A DNA stretch of 10,442 nucleotides, from NCBI GenBank assembly GCA_902789835.1, contig CADAPN010000060.1:1-10442 (forward strand), read 5' to 3'. This DNA comes from Oscillospiraceae bacterium (lineage in GTDB: Bacteria > Bacillota_A > Clostridia > Oscillospirales > Oscillospiraceae). The translations under genes and the position numbers were made by a program. Positions 1-6,203 of the stretch are shown one piece after another; positions within the stretch are counted from its first letter, which is position 1, and every line of letters starts with the position of its first letter. Below the pieces are notes generated by a model that saw nothing but the letters and a program-made list of their open reading frames with translations, was not told where the DNA came from and ran no database searches.

Positions 1-426
1 GCCCAGGGCCAGCAGCGTGAGGTCGACTGGTTTGATTGTGTCGCCTGGCGGCAGGCTGGCGAGTTCGTCAGCAAATACTTCCACAAGGGCGACATGATCG
101 TTGTCACCGGAAGGATGCAGTCCCGTGACTGGACGGACAATCAGGGAAACAAGCGCCGAAACTGGGAGATTCAGGTCGACCACTCCTATTTCGGCGGCAG
201 CAAGTCCGACAGCCAGAGCGGAGGTCAGAGCTACGGAAGCCAGGGCGGCGGCTATTACGCCCAGCAGGGACAGTATCAGGGCGGCGGTCGTACAGCCACT
301 TCCCCGCCAGACGTTACACCCAGCCCGTATGAAGAGCTGGATGATGATGGAGAACTCGGCTTGATCGATGGCAACAGGAAAACGCTATTACTGGATAAAG
401 CTCAAGGACTCCTTTATGAGCTCTGA
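1..426 (+). CDS. ssb: Single-stranded DNA-binding protein (SSB), 5' end missing
   Basis: The reading frame is open from the first base and gives 141 visible residues; the N-terminal part of the OB-fold lies outside the window. The visible part has typical SSB core strings: DWFDCVAW, EFVSKYFHKGD, IVVTGRMQSRDW and NQGNKRRNWEIQVD. A Gly/Gln/Ser/Tyr-rich flexible linker (GGQSYGSQGGGYY) and an acidic stretch, ELDDDGEL, follow. SSB coats single-stranded DNA during replication and recombination and recruits partners through an acidic tip that normally ends in a Pro-Phe pair. Here the tip is not followed by Pro-Phe and a stop. The frame reads on for about 20 residues into the next gene and stops at 424-426. 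A TGA in the neighbouring frame (362-364) lies just before the next start, which suggests a small frameshift near the end. The family call is firm; the true C-terminus is uncertain. Confidence 0.9.
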   Translation, partial: AQGQQREVDWFDCVAWRQAGEFVSKYFHKGDMIVVTGRMQSRDWTDNQGNKRRNWEIQVDHSYFGGSKSDSQSGGQSYGSQGGGYYAQQGQYQGGGRTATSPPDVTPSPYEELDDDGELGLIDGNRKTLLLDKAQGLLYEL

Positions 427-1294
427 TGCCGTGGATTTCCTGATGGGCCAGCCAGACGGTGCAAACTATGTTGTTCTCTATCAAATCCTCTGCCTCAAGA
501 CGATCAATACGGGCGGGAAGCTGGAACGCCATATCGGCGAAGTCATAATCCCTTATGACGAATCAAAGATCCAGCGTGACGCCAAGTGGTTTTCCATCGA
601 TACCGTCCGTGTTGCCCTTAATCTCTACAAAGCCCTCGGCCTCGTCTATGTAGACAAAGACGGCGCTTTGTGCCTGACCGATCACGAAAACCTCGTTGGA
701 AGTGAAACGGATTGGGCCGAAAAGCGCAGGCGTCAGCGGTCGGATCTGCCTTTTCCGTCCTTGCCGAGTGGGGACAATGTCCCCAGTAATGTCCCCCAAA
801 ATGTCCCCATAGATATAGATATAGAGAATAGAGATAAAGAGATAGATATAAGAGATAAGAGTGAAGAAATAGAGAAAGACGAAGGAACACTTTCTGACGA
901 AAGTGTTTGTCGCCCGCAGGACGTGCGACAGGTAGTTGAAGCATGGAACGCTCTCGGAATACAGAACATCAAGAAGGTTCCTCCTTCGACTACAAAGACC
1001 GGGCAGATGCTTCGGGCGCGGATAAAGGAGTACGGTATCGGATCCGTACTGGAAGCAATCGAGATGGTTCGTGAGAGCTCCTTCCTGATGGGCAACAACA
1101 AAAAGGGATGGCGCATAACCCTCGACTGGTTCTCGCGTCCGAACAACTTCCCGAAGGTGGCAAACGGCAATTATCTGGATAAATCAAGTCCTCAGCCGGA
1201 GAAGCCAAGAAAATATACCACCGCCGCTGAGTATGTACCGCCGAAGCAGGCTCAGTCGATTGATGATATACGCGCCTTGATAGACAAGATCTGA
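368..1294 (+). CDS. Phage replisome organiser / replication initiation protein
   Basis: The 308-aa protein starts MATGKRYYWIKLKD and continues with a winged-helix-like domain to about residue 120, matching the N-terminal phage replisome-organiser family (Phage_rep_org_N). Residues about 135-185 are low-complexity and charged, including the tandem NVPSNVPQNVP and an Ile/Asp/Glu/Lys-rich run. Residues about 190-275 (VVEAWNALGI, ARIKEYG, FLMGNNKKGWRITLDWF, NGNYLDK) resemble the C-terminal domain common in phage replication proteins of the DnaD/O type, which bind the origin and help load the helicase. No good Shine-Dalgarno precedes ATG 368: a GGAGA sits 14 bases upstream. Translation is therefore probably coupled to ssb, which overlaps it by 59 bases. 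The low-complexity coding stretch coincides with a candidate origin. No helicase or helicase-loader gene is visible, so those functions may lie elsewhere or come from the host. Confidence 0.88.
   Translation: MATGKRYYWIKLKDSFMSSDAVDFLMGQPDGANYVVLYQILCLKTINTGGKLERHIGEVIIPYDESKIQRDAKWFSIDTVRVALNLYKALGLVYVDKDGALCLTDHENLVGSETDWAEKRRRQRSDLPFPSLPSGDNVPSNVPQNVPIDIDIENRDKEIDIRDKSEEIEKDEGTLSDESVCRPQDVRQVVEAWNALGIQNIKKVPPSTTKTGQMLRARIKEYGIGSVLEAIEMVRESSFLMGNNKKGWRITLDWFSRPNNFPKVANGNYLDKSSPQPEKPRKYTTAAEYVPPKQAQSIDDIRALIDKI
776..808 (+). repeat. Three 12-bp-period iterons (AATGTCCCC)
   Basis: Perfect 9-bp direct repeats lie at 776-784, 788-796 and 800-808, with 3-bp spacers (AGT and CAA). The first copy forms the right arm of the 15-bp palindrome at 770-784. 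They encode the tandem peptide NVPSNVPQNVP, so the period is also four codons. A fixed period slightly above one helical turn is suitable for cooperative binding of the encoded initiator, but binding is inferred. Confidence 0.8.
886..907. repeat. Perfect 9-bp inverted repeat flanking the AT-rich segment
   Basis: AACACTTTC at 886-894 pairs with GAAAGTGTT at 899-907 across the loop TGAC. It lies directly after the C-free AT-rich run, inside the coding region, and has no U-tract typical of a terminator. It may be part of the origin architecture or an mRNA hairpin; its role is unknown. Confidence 0.7.
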
Positions 1295-1340
1295 TTCCTT
1301 GAACTTACTTACCTACAAACATACTGAAAGGAAGATCGAC

Positions 1341-2060
1341 ATGACTATAGAAAAATGCAAAGCACTTGTCCCCGTCTGGGCTGCCCAGGATGAACCCACT
1401 CCCCCGCCGCGCCGGATACCGCCCCGCTTCGATCCGAAGGACTGGTTCCGGGACTTTAAGATCCGGAACGGCATCGGCCTGATTCTTCTTTTCGCTTGGG
1501 CCGCAAGCATGATGCTCGGCTGCTGCATAACCGGCGTGATCGTCCGGCACAACACCACCGAGCGTGTGACCGCCGAGGTCACAAGCCAGCTCCGGCAGGA
1601 CTTCCAGCGTTACCTTGACCAGATGGAGCAGGAGCAGAAAGCCGCACAGTTTTTGACCGGCGACGCATCCTTCGAGGCTGCTGTGGAAGGTCTTGCTGTT
1701 CCGATGGCTCAGGTGATCGCAACATACGCCCAGGACTACGGCGTCACCCAGGAGGGACTGTACACCATCGGCTGGGTCTTCTGCGCCAGGTATGCCAAGA
1801 ACACCACAGAGTTCGGCAGAACGCCGCAGGAGATTCTTGAGAAGTCAAATGCCTGGGAGGGCAAGGTGGTAGGACACGCCGTGAGGCCGCAGGACACAGA
1901 GCTGGCCGCTGAGATTTCCCGTGCGTTCCTCTCTGGCCAGTATCCGGACGATTATACCACGGCGCTGACCTTCTTCACCCGCGAGGCAGGCGGAAAGATC
2001 ATTGCCCGGAACGAGCTGTACACCGGACCATACACGACATATTGGTGGTTTGGAAAGTGA
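1341..2060 (+). CDS. Single-pass membrane protein with a possible degenerate cell-wall-hydrolase-like domain
   Basis: The ATG at 1341 is preceded by GAAAGGAAG at a good distance, so it is preferred over the in-frame TTG at 1299; the product has 239 residues. Residues 1-43 are Pro/Arg-rich (PTPPPRRIPPRF) and probably cytoplasmic. Residues about 44-68 (GIGLILLFAWAASMMLGCC) form one membrane helix. Residues 72-105 look helical and charged, as in a coiled stalk. Residues 110-239 form a globular part that ends YTTYWWFGK. This last part loosely recalls the SleB-type cell wall hydrolase fold in its order of motifs (a central helix near VFCARY, FLSGQYPDDYTTALTFF, and a C-terminal YWWFG), but I see no glutamate where the catalytic residue is expected. 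Topology is probably N-in/C-out by the positive-inside rule. The likeness is weak and the function is unknown. Confidence 0.7.
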   Translation: MTIEKCKALVPVWAAQDEPTPPPRRIPPRFDPKDWFRDFKIRNGIGLILLFAWAASMMLGCCITGVIVRHNTTERVTAEVTSQLRQDFQRYLDQMEQEQKAAQFLTGDASFEAAVEGLAVPMAQVIATYAQDYGVTQEGLYTIGWVFCARYAKNTTEFGRTPQEILEKSNAWEGKVVGHAVRPQDTELAAEISRAFLSGQYPDDYTTALTFFTREAGGKIIARNELYTGPYTTYWWFGK

Positions 2061-2070
2061 GGTGGAAAGC

Positions 2071-2310
2071 ATGAACGTCGTCAAAACTCAGGATATGAAT
2101 ATCACCATCCCGCTCCACCGGATCGTCCGGACCACGGTGGAAAAGAAATCAGATGGGAACTGGATCATCACCGCGACGGTGGAAAACGACAGGCCTGTCA
2201 CGCTTGCTCGATACTCAAACGAGCAGGATGCCATTGCCGCCGACACCCTCATGTGGCTCTGCGAGAATCCGATCTACTACTTTCCTGTCTGCCGGGAGGA
2301 CAAAACATGA
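2071..2310 (+). CDS. Hypothetical small phage protein (79 aa)
   Basis: The ATG at 2071 follows GAGGTGGAAAGC and is the best start; an in-frame ATG at 2002 would overlap the preceding gene deeply. The product begins MNVVKTQDMNITIPLHRI. It has a beta-rich middle (GNWIITATVENDRPVTLARYSNEQDA) and a short helix, AIAADTLMWLCENP. There are no Cys pairs, no signal peptide and no membrane segment. It starts 10 bases after the membrane-protein gene and ends in an ATGA overlap with the methyltransferase gene, so its translation is probably coupled to that of the methyltransferase. I do not recognise a family. Confidence 0.72.
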   Translation: MNVVKTQDMNITIPLHRIVRTTVEKKSDGNWIITATVENDRPVTLARYSNEQDAIAADTLMWLCENPIYYFPVCREDKT

Positions 2311-4049
2311 GAACAACTGATATGACCGTCACCCAGGGGAACGATCAGTTCTACCCGACGCCGGCAGCCCTGGCCGAAAAGATGCTCGCAGGGCTGGACA
2401 TGAACTATGTATCTTCCGTTTTGGAGCCGTCAGCCGGCAAGGGCGATCTGGTTACGGCGATTGCCCGGAAGAATCAGCTGAGCTACCGAAACCGGGAGAT
2501 TGATGTTGACTGCTGCGAGATAGATCCTTACCTGCGTCAGATCCTTCAGTACAACTTTTCGGATGAAAAGAAGCGCGAGATTGCCGATAAGCAAGGATAT
2601 CACACCCGGGACTATGATCTGATCGATCACACGAAGCTCCACGTGGTGCACGATGATTTCCTGACCTACTCGTCCATGAAGCACTATGACCTGATTCTCA
2701 TGAATCCGCCGTTTCAGGACGGCGCGAAGCACCTGCTCAAGGCGCTGCACATGCAGCGGGACGGCGGGCTTGTGATCTGCCTGCTGAATGCCGAAACGCT
2801 GAGAAACCCGTACACGGACATGCGGCAGGATTTGGTGAGAATGCTGCAGGAACTGAATGCAGAGATCACCTTTGTGGATGACGCATTCCGGGATGCGGAG
2901 CGTTCCGCTTCCGTCGATGCAGCCATTGTCCGGGTACACATCCAGGAGGCAGAACACGAAAGCGAATTCTGGTCGCGAATGAAAAAAGCGATCGCGGAGT
3001 CTGATCCGCAACCGGATCCGGAGCTCAAGGCCCTCGTCGCCGGTGACTATATCGACCAGGCGATCACCCTGTACAACACCGAGGTTGCCGCGACGATGGA
3101 ATTCGTGAAGGAATACCGGGCGCTTGTCCCGTACATCTACACAGATCTGTCTCCCCAGGATAAGTACAGAGCGCCGATCCTGACGCTGACCGTTTCCGGT
3201 GACAGAGGGGCAAGCGGATTCGACCAGCAGCGGTACATGCGGACGGTTCGGCTGAAATACTGGCGGGCGCTGTTCAAAAACGAGAAGTTTGTCGGGCGTC
3301 TGACCAGCAATCTCCGGGAACGGTACGAGAAGCAGGTCGACCGGATGGCAGACTATGAGTTTTCCGCTTTCAATATCAAGCAGATCATGATCGAGATGAA
3401 CGCGGAGATGACCCAGGGCGTGGAGGACTCCATCATGGGCCTGTTCGACAAGCTGACGATTGAACACAGCTGGTTTCCGGAGTGTAAGAACAACCGGCAC
3501 TATTACAACGGATGGGCCACCAACAAAGCCCACAAGGTCGGGAAGAAGTGCATCGTCCCGGAAAACATGTTTCGCGACTCCTGGGGATACGGATCGGATT
3601 ATCTGGACACCTTCAAAGCGTACAAGGTGCTGTCTGATCTGGAAAAATCCCTGGACTACCTGGGCGGAGAAGGCCCGGATGGCTACGACCTGAACGCCCG
3701 CCTTGAGTGCGCGAAGCAGAGCGGTCAGACGCGGAATATTCAGTTGAAGTATTTCGCCATCGACATTTTCAAGAAAGGCACCACGCACATCAAGTTCTAC
3801 CCGGAGACGATGAAGCTGGTTGACCGTCTGAATATCTACGCATCACAGAAGAAGGGCTGGCTTCCTCCCAGGTACGGCAAAGTCAGGTACAAGGACATGA
3901 ACGACATGGAGCAGATGGTGGTTGACAGCTTCCATGGGAATGACACCAAAGGCTCAGGAGCAAAGGCTTATGCGGAGGTTATGGCAAACGCCGCGTTCTA
4001 CCTCACCGAACCGACGCAGAAGCTCCCGGCCCTGATGGCCGCAACTTGA
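2307..4049 (+). CDS. N6-adenine-type DNA methyltransferase fused to a DUF4942 domain
   Basis: The start at 2307 sits in an ATGA overlap after GGGAGGA, giving 580 residues. Residues 15-19, FYPTP, are a common opening of phage methyltransferases. Motif I, VLEPSAGKGDL, is at residues 38-48 (SAM binding). An acidic motif CCEIDPYL follows, and motif IV is NPPF at residues 133-136, the amino-methyltransferase catalytic motif. From about residue 235 the protein becomes a DUF4942-type domain, with MGLFDKLTIEHSW, HYYNGWATNKAHK and a KKCIVPENMF string. The enzyme would transfer a methyl group from S-adenosylmethionine to a base, most likely adenine N6, in phage DNA. No restriction endonuclease is adjacent, so it is probably an orphan enzyme that protects phage DNA or marks it for regulation. 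The target sequence cannot be read from the protein. The role of the DUF4942 part is unknown; DNA recognition is a guess. Confidence 0.88.
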   Translation: MRTTDMTVTQGNDQFYPTPAALAEKMLAGLDMNYVSSVLEPSAGKGDLVTAIARKNQLSYRNREIDVDCCEIDPYLRQILQYNFSDEKKREIADKQGYHTRDYDLIDHTKLHVVHDDFLTYSSMKHYDLILMNPPFQDGAKHLLKALHMQRDGGLVICLLNAETLRNPYTDMRQDLVRMLQELNAEITFVDDAFRDAERSASVDAAIVRVHIQEAEHESEFWSRMKKAIAESDPQPDPELKALVAGDYIDQAITLYNTEVAATMEFVKEYRALVPYIYTDLSPQDKYRAPILTLTVSGDRGASGFDQQRYMRTVRLKYWRALFKNEKFVGRLTSNLRERYEKQVDRMADYEFSAFNIKQIMIEMNAEMTQGVEDSIMGLFDKLTIEHSWFPECKNNRHYYNGWATNKAHKVGKKCIVPENMFRDSWGYGSDYLDTFKAYKVLSDLEKSLDYLGGEGPDGYDLNARLECAKQSGQTRNIQLKYFAIDIFKKGTTHIKFYPETMKLVDRLNIYASQKKGWLPPRYGKVRYKDMNDMEQMVVDSFHGNDTKGSGAKAYAEVMANAAFYLTEPTQKLPALMAAT

Positions 4050-4060
4050 AAGGAGGAAAC

Positions 4061-4216
4061 ATGCCCAAAGCAAGCAGATGTTACACAGGGTCCCGGCAAT
4101 CAGTCGGGACTCCTGCCCTGAACCGGAACCAGTTTATGCAGCAGGTCAAGCTGATCCGGAAGGCCAGGCAGGAGCACCCGCCGACCGTGACGCCTGCGGA
4201 ACGCAAAAGAGGATGA
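4061..4216 (+). CDS. Hypothetical basic protein (51 aa)
   Basis: The ATG at 4061 is preceded by an excellent Shine-Dalgarno, AAAGGAGGAAAC, directly after the methyltransferase stop. The product starts MPKASRCYTGSRQSVG and ends EHPPTVTPAERKRG. It is rich in Arg and Lys, with a short predicted helix (NQFMQQVKLIRKARQE). No domain is recognised. The strong ribosome binding site and fit between its neighbours support a real gene. A longer frame (4078-4563) covers the same bases, but only its downstream part, from 4219, has a convincing start. A small nucleic-acid-binding protein is possible but not shown. Confidence 0.6.
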   Translation: MPKASRCYTGSRQSVGTPALNRNQFMQQVKLIRKARQEHPPTVTPAERKRG

Positions 4217-4218
4217 TT

Positions 4219-4563
4219 ATGAAGCGCATTGATGATCCCTGTTACGTACAAGGCTACACTGCGGCAATTCAAGATGCCATTGAGGTTGTCGAGTACATTC
4301 AGAAGGATCTGAAAATCCACAAGCGTAAGCAAAACGCGAAAACATATCTCGCTATTCTGAGATGTATGCTCAAAGGGCGGGCTCTGCTGCGCGAATCATC
4401 CACAGCGTTTGTGCGGTGCAACGACCACGCCCCTGACGGCTTCGAGATATGGGACAGCCGGTACAATAACATGAGCACCGAGAGAGCTGTGGCTGTGATA
4501 GCTGCCTTGTGCGGCGATGAAAAAGCAATGAGGAGGTTGAAAAATGCAAGACAATCTGATTGA
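4219..4563 (+). CDS. Hypothetical protein (114 aa)
   Basis: The start is set at ATG 4219, six bases after an AGAGG; an ATG at 4213 is in frame but too close to that site. The protein opens MKRIDDPCYVQGYTAAIQDA and looks largely helical. It has a helix to about residue 35, a basic stretch (HKRKQNAKTY), a middle with WDSRYNN, and a C-terminal helix (AVAVIAALCGDEKAMRRL). Three scattered cysteines do not make a clear zinc site. It lies 2 bases after the 51-aa gene and overlaps the next gene by 20 bases. I do not recognise the family. Confidence 0.65.
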   Translation: MKRIDDPCYVQGYTAAIQDAIEVVEYIQKDLKIHKRKQNAKTYLAILRCMLKGRALLRESSTAFVRCNDHAPDGFEIWDSRYNNMSTERAVAVIAALCGDEKAMRRLKNARQSD

Positions 4564-4717
4564 AGCACTCCGGTTTTGTGCTGCTGGTAAACTACCGTGC
4601 AGCAAGTGCCCGTTCTGGAAGCTACTTGATCCCGCCGATTGTCAGACACAGATCATGCTGAAAGCAGCTGACGAATTGGAACGGCTTTATGGGCAGACGG
4701 TAACGCAGAATGAGTAG
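4544..4717 (+). CDS. Small Cys-containing phage protein (57 aa)
   Basis: The ATG at 4544 follows GAGGAGGTTGAAAA, a strong ribosome binding site lying inside the previous gene. The product begins MQDNLIEALRFCAAGKLPC and continues CSKCPFW, a later Cys (DPADCQ), then the helix IMLKAADELERLYG. The pattern of a short Cys cluster (C12, C19, C22, C33) followed by an AADxLExL helix is common in tiny proteins of Clostridia phages, probably binding one zinc. It ends in an eight-base overlap with the next gene (ATGAGTAG). No biochemical role is known to me. Confidence 0.7.
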   Translation: MQDNLIEALRFCAAGKLPCSKCPFWKLLDPADCQTQIMLKAADELERLYGQTVTQNE

Positions 4718-4967
4718 GCCGGTAAAATTCGGTTCATATAAGATTTGTCCGACATGCGGTGAATCTTTCTATGTTGTAAGGCCTTGGATGTATGCGTACA
4801 AAAGAAACGTTGGCCGTGACACGCTGTTTTTTTGCTGCTATTCCCACAAAAGGACGTTTGATATGGAACATGATCTGAAGGTTAAGGAAAACCGCAAGAA
4901 CGGATGCCTAAAAAAAAAGAAAGGAAAAAACCATGAGCAAACTCCCGCCGCTCCCCTCTCCGAATAA
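4710..4967 (+). CDS. Small zinc-finger protein, paralogue of the gene at 7657 (85 aa)
   Basis: The ATG at 4710 overlaps the preceding stop. Residues 13-16 form CPTC and residues 42-46 form CCYSH, separated by WMYAYKR and TLFF; together these suggest a C2CH-type zinc site. The gene at 7657 has the same order (CxxCG, Y-YKR, TLFFC, then a second pair), so the two look like divergent copies. The tail is Lys-rich (LKKKKGKNHEQ), encoded by a run of nine A at 4910-4918, and it overlaps recU by 35 bases. A -1 slip at that run would instead end the protein at 4936, in an ATGA overlap with recU. Function is unknown; nucleic-acid binding is plausible. Confidence 0.68.
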   Translation: MSRPVKFGSYKICPTCGESFYVVRPWMYAYKRNVGRDTLFFCCYSHKRTFDMEHDLKVKENRKNGCLKKKKGKNHEQTPAAPLSE

Positions 4968-5460
4968 GGAAAAGCAGAAGCAGGGTAAAAAGAACCGGGC
5001 AGAAGGCCAACTGTTTGAAGCAGTGCTTGACCGCACGTTTGCCTATTACAGCGAGAATGGATATGCCAAGATCGACAAGACGCCGGAGCCATTCAAGATC
5101 ATCAAAAGGCTTGAAAACACCCGCTTCATCGGATGCTTCACCCGGAAGGCCCAGCCGGACTACAAAGGCACGATCAAGGGCGGGCGCACCGTGATATTCG
5201 AGGCGAAGTACACCAGCACCGACAGGATCTCGCAGGATAGAGTAAGCGACATTCAAGCGGAGTACATGGATCAGGAAACGGCTCTCGGCGCCAGGTGCTT
5301 TGTCCTGGCTGGTTTCAAATCCGGAGGCATCTACCGCATCCCCTGGCCGGTTTGGTCAGACATGAAGAAGAAATTCGGCCACAAATACGTGACCGAGAAT
5401 GATTTGTCAGAATACAGGATCAGTAAATCTTGGAATGACATGCTGCTGATCCTCGAATAA
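4933..5460 (+). CDS. recU: RecU-type Holliday junction resolvase
   Basis: The 175-aa protein matches RecU, the Bacillota Holliday junction resolvase that cuts four-way DNA junctions made during recombination and replication. An N-terminal basic tail (NKEKQKQGKK) leads into GQLFEAVLDRTFAYY (residues 25-39). The nuclease core follows: QPDYKG (Asp76) and VIFEAKYT (Glu90, Lys92), the PD-ExK-type metal-binding residues, then SDIQAEYM, ARCFVLAGF and GIYRIPWPVW. It is somewhat shorter than the roughly 200-aa chromosomal RecU, as is usual for phage copies. ATG 4933 follows AAAGGAAAAAACC. Position among replication genes fits processing of branched replication or recombination intermediates before packaging. 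Confidence 0.88.
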   Translation: MSKLPPLPSPNKEKQKQGKKNRAEGQLFEAVLDRTFAYYSENGYAKIDKTPEPFKIIKRLENTRFIGCFTRKAQPDYKGTIKGGRTVIFEAKYTSTDRISQDRVSDIQAEYMDQETALGARCFVLAGFKSGGIYRIPWPVWSDMKKKFGHKYVTENDLSEYRISKSWNDMLLILE

Positions 5461-5477
5461 GAAAGGAGTTCAAAACC

Positions 5478-6200
5478 ATGAGCGAAATCGACAAATACGA
5501 TGCCCAAAAGAAGAAACTCGACAACCTGTGCGAAGAGCATGACCTCACCTATCTCCTGCGGCACGACAGCTATCCGATCACCCTGACGATCAAGCCTCTG
5601 ACCAGCATGGGCCAGCAGCTGGCCTTGCTGTCTGACGCGGAGAATAAGGACTACATCTCTCAGGATGCGTCCATGGTGATCTACAACAAGGACGGCGAGC
5701 TTGCCATGAAGATCAACGGCACCTTCACCATCTCCGAGGCGCTGCGGAACAAGTTCAAGAACATCTATGTCAAGGCTTCCGCTTTCTGGCTGCAGTATTT
5801 CTTCCGGGACATCATGGAGCGCAATGTCCTGAACAAGTCTCAGATCCCGGTGATCGACGAGGACGAGGCGGAGGATGACGAGGACGCGGATGTGTCCGAT
5901 CTGGATGACGGTGAGGTTGTCGCGGATCCGGAGGTTGACGCCGAACTGTACGACGAAGACCTTGCGGACGATACCCAGTCCGGCGAGGATGCTTCCACCG
6001 AGGATCTGATCGCCGCTGCAACGAAGCTGGTCAGAATGGAGAACAAAGCATCCATAACGCTGCTGCAGCGCCGGATGAAGATCGGTTATGCCAGGGCAGC
6101 CCGCGTCATGCAGGCGCTGGAAGATGCCGGCGTGGTCGGCCCGTACAACGGCAGTGATCCGCGCGAGGTTCTGCCGGTTGATGTTCCCGCGGAGGGATAA
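5478..6200 (+). CDS. Protein with C-terminal FtsK-gamma DNA-binding domain, no translocase motor
   Basis: ATG 5478 follows GAAAGGAG. The 240-aa product has three parts. Residues about 8-120 form an alpha/beta domain (LTYLLRHDSYPITLTIKPL, then a helix with FWLQYFFRDIMERN). Residues 125-175 are a highly acidic linker (DEDEAEDDEDAD and more). Residues about 177-233 are a clear FtsK-gamma winged helix: LVRMENKASITLLQRRMKIG, then YARAARVMQALEDAGVVGP, then REVLP. In FtsK/SpoIIIE the gamma domain reads short polar DNA motifs and orients the motor. Here there is no Walker ATPase and no membrane segment, so the protein cannot be a translocase alone. It may recruit or compete with host FtsK/SpoIIIE, or use the domain as a plain DNA reader; both are inference. 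Confidence 0.85.
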   Translation: MSEIDKYDAQKKKLDNLCEEHDLTYLLRHDSYPITLTIKPLTSMGQQLALLSDAENKDYISQDASMVIYNKDGELAMKINGTFTISEALRNKFKNIYVKASAFWLQYFFRDIMERNVLNKSQIPVIDEDEAEDDEDADVSDLDDGEVVADPEVDAELYDEDLADDTQSGEDASTEDLIAAATKLVRMENKASITLLQRRMKIGYARAARVMQALEDAGVVGPYNGSDPREVLPVDVPAEG

Positions 6201-6203
6201 GCC

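Larger units (their letters stand above)
770..907. other. Candidate phage replication origin inside the replisome-organiser gene
   Basis: Four elements stand side by side. First is a perfect 15-bp palindrome, GGGGACAATGTCCCC, at 770-784. Second are three copies of AATGTCCCC at 776, 788 and 800, exactly 12 bp apart. Third is an AT-rich, purine-biased run with no C on the top strand at 809-879, made of repeated ATAGAT/GATATA-like units. Fourth is a 9-bp inverted repeat with a 4-base loop at 886-907. Iterons next to an AT-rich unwinding segment within the initiator gene are the known design of the lambda origin, and the encoded protein is an initiator-type organiser. The sequence elements are seen directly; origin function is inferred. 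The alternative is that they are only a by-product of low-complexity coding sequence. Confidence 0.62.

Noticed and set aside
809..879. The tandem ATAGAT-like run as a CRISPR array or satellite
   Set aside because: The units are irregular, have no spacers, and stay in frame within the organiser gene.
886..907. The hairpin as a rho-independent terminator
   Set aside because: It is inside a coding region, has a low-G+C stem and no T-tract after it.
618..944. Minus-strand frame with a Leu/Tyr-rich run
   Set aside because: The run is the complement of the AT-rich, C-free repeat in the candidate origin, not a membrane protein.
1299..1340. TTG 1299 as the start of the membrane-protein gene
   Set aside because: It has no ribosome binding site, while ATG 1341 has GAAAGGAAG at good spacing.
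2430..3788. Long open frame of 452 codons on the minus strand opposite the methyltransferase
   Set aside because: It lies fully within a gene with clear methyltransferase and DUF4942 motifs, has no ribosome binding site that I can see, and its translation is a Val/Arg/Leu-rich shadow of the + strand codon usage.
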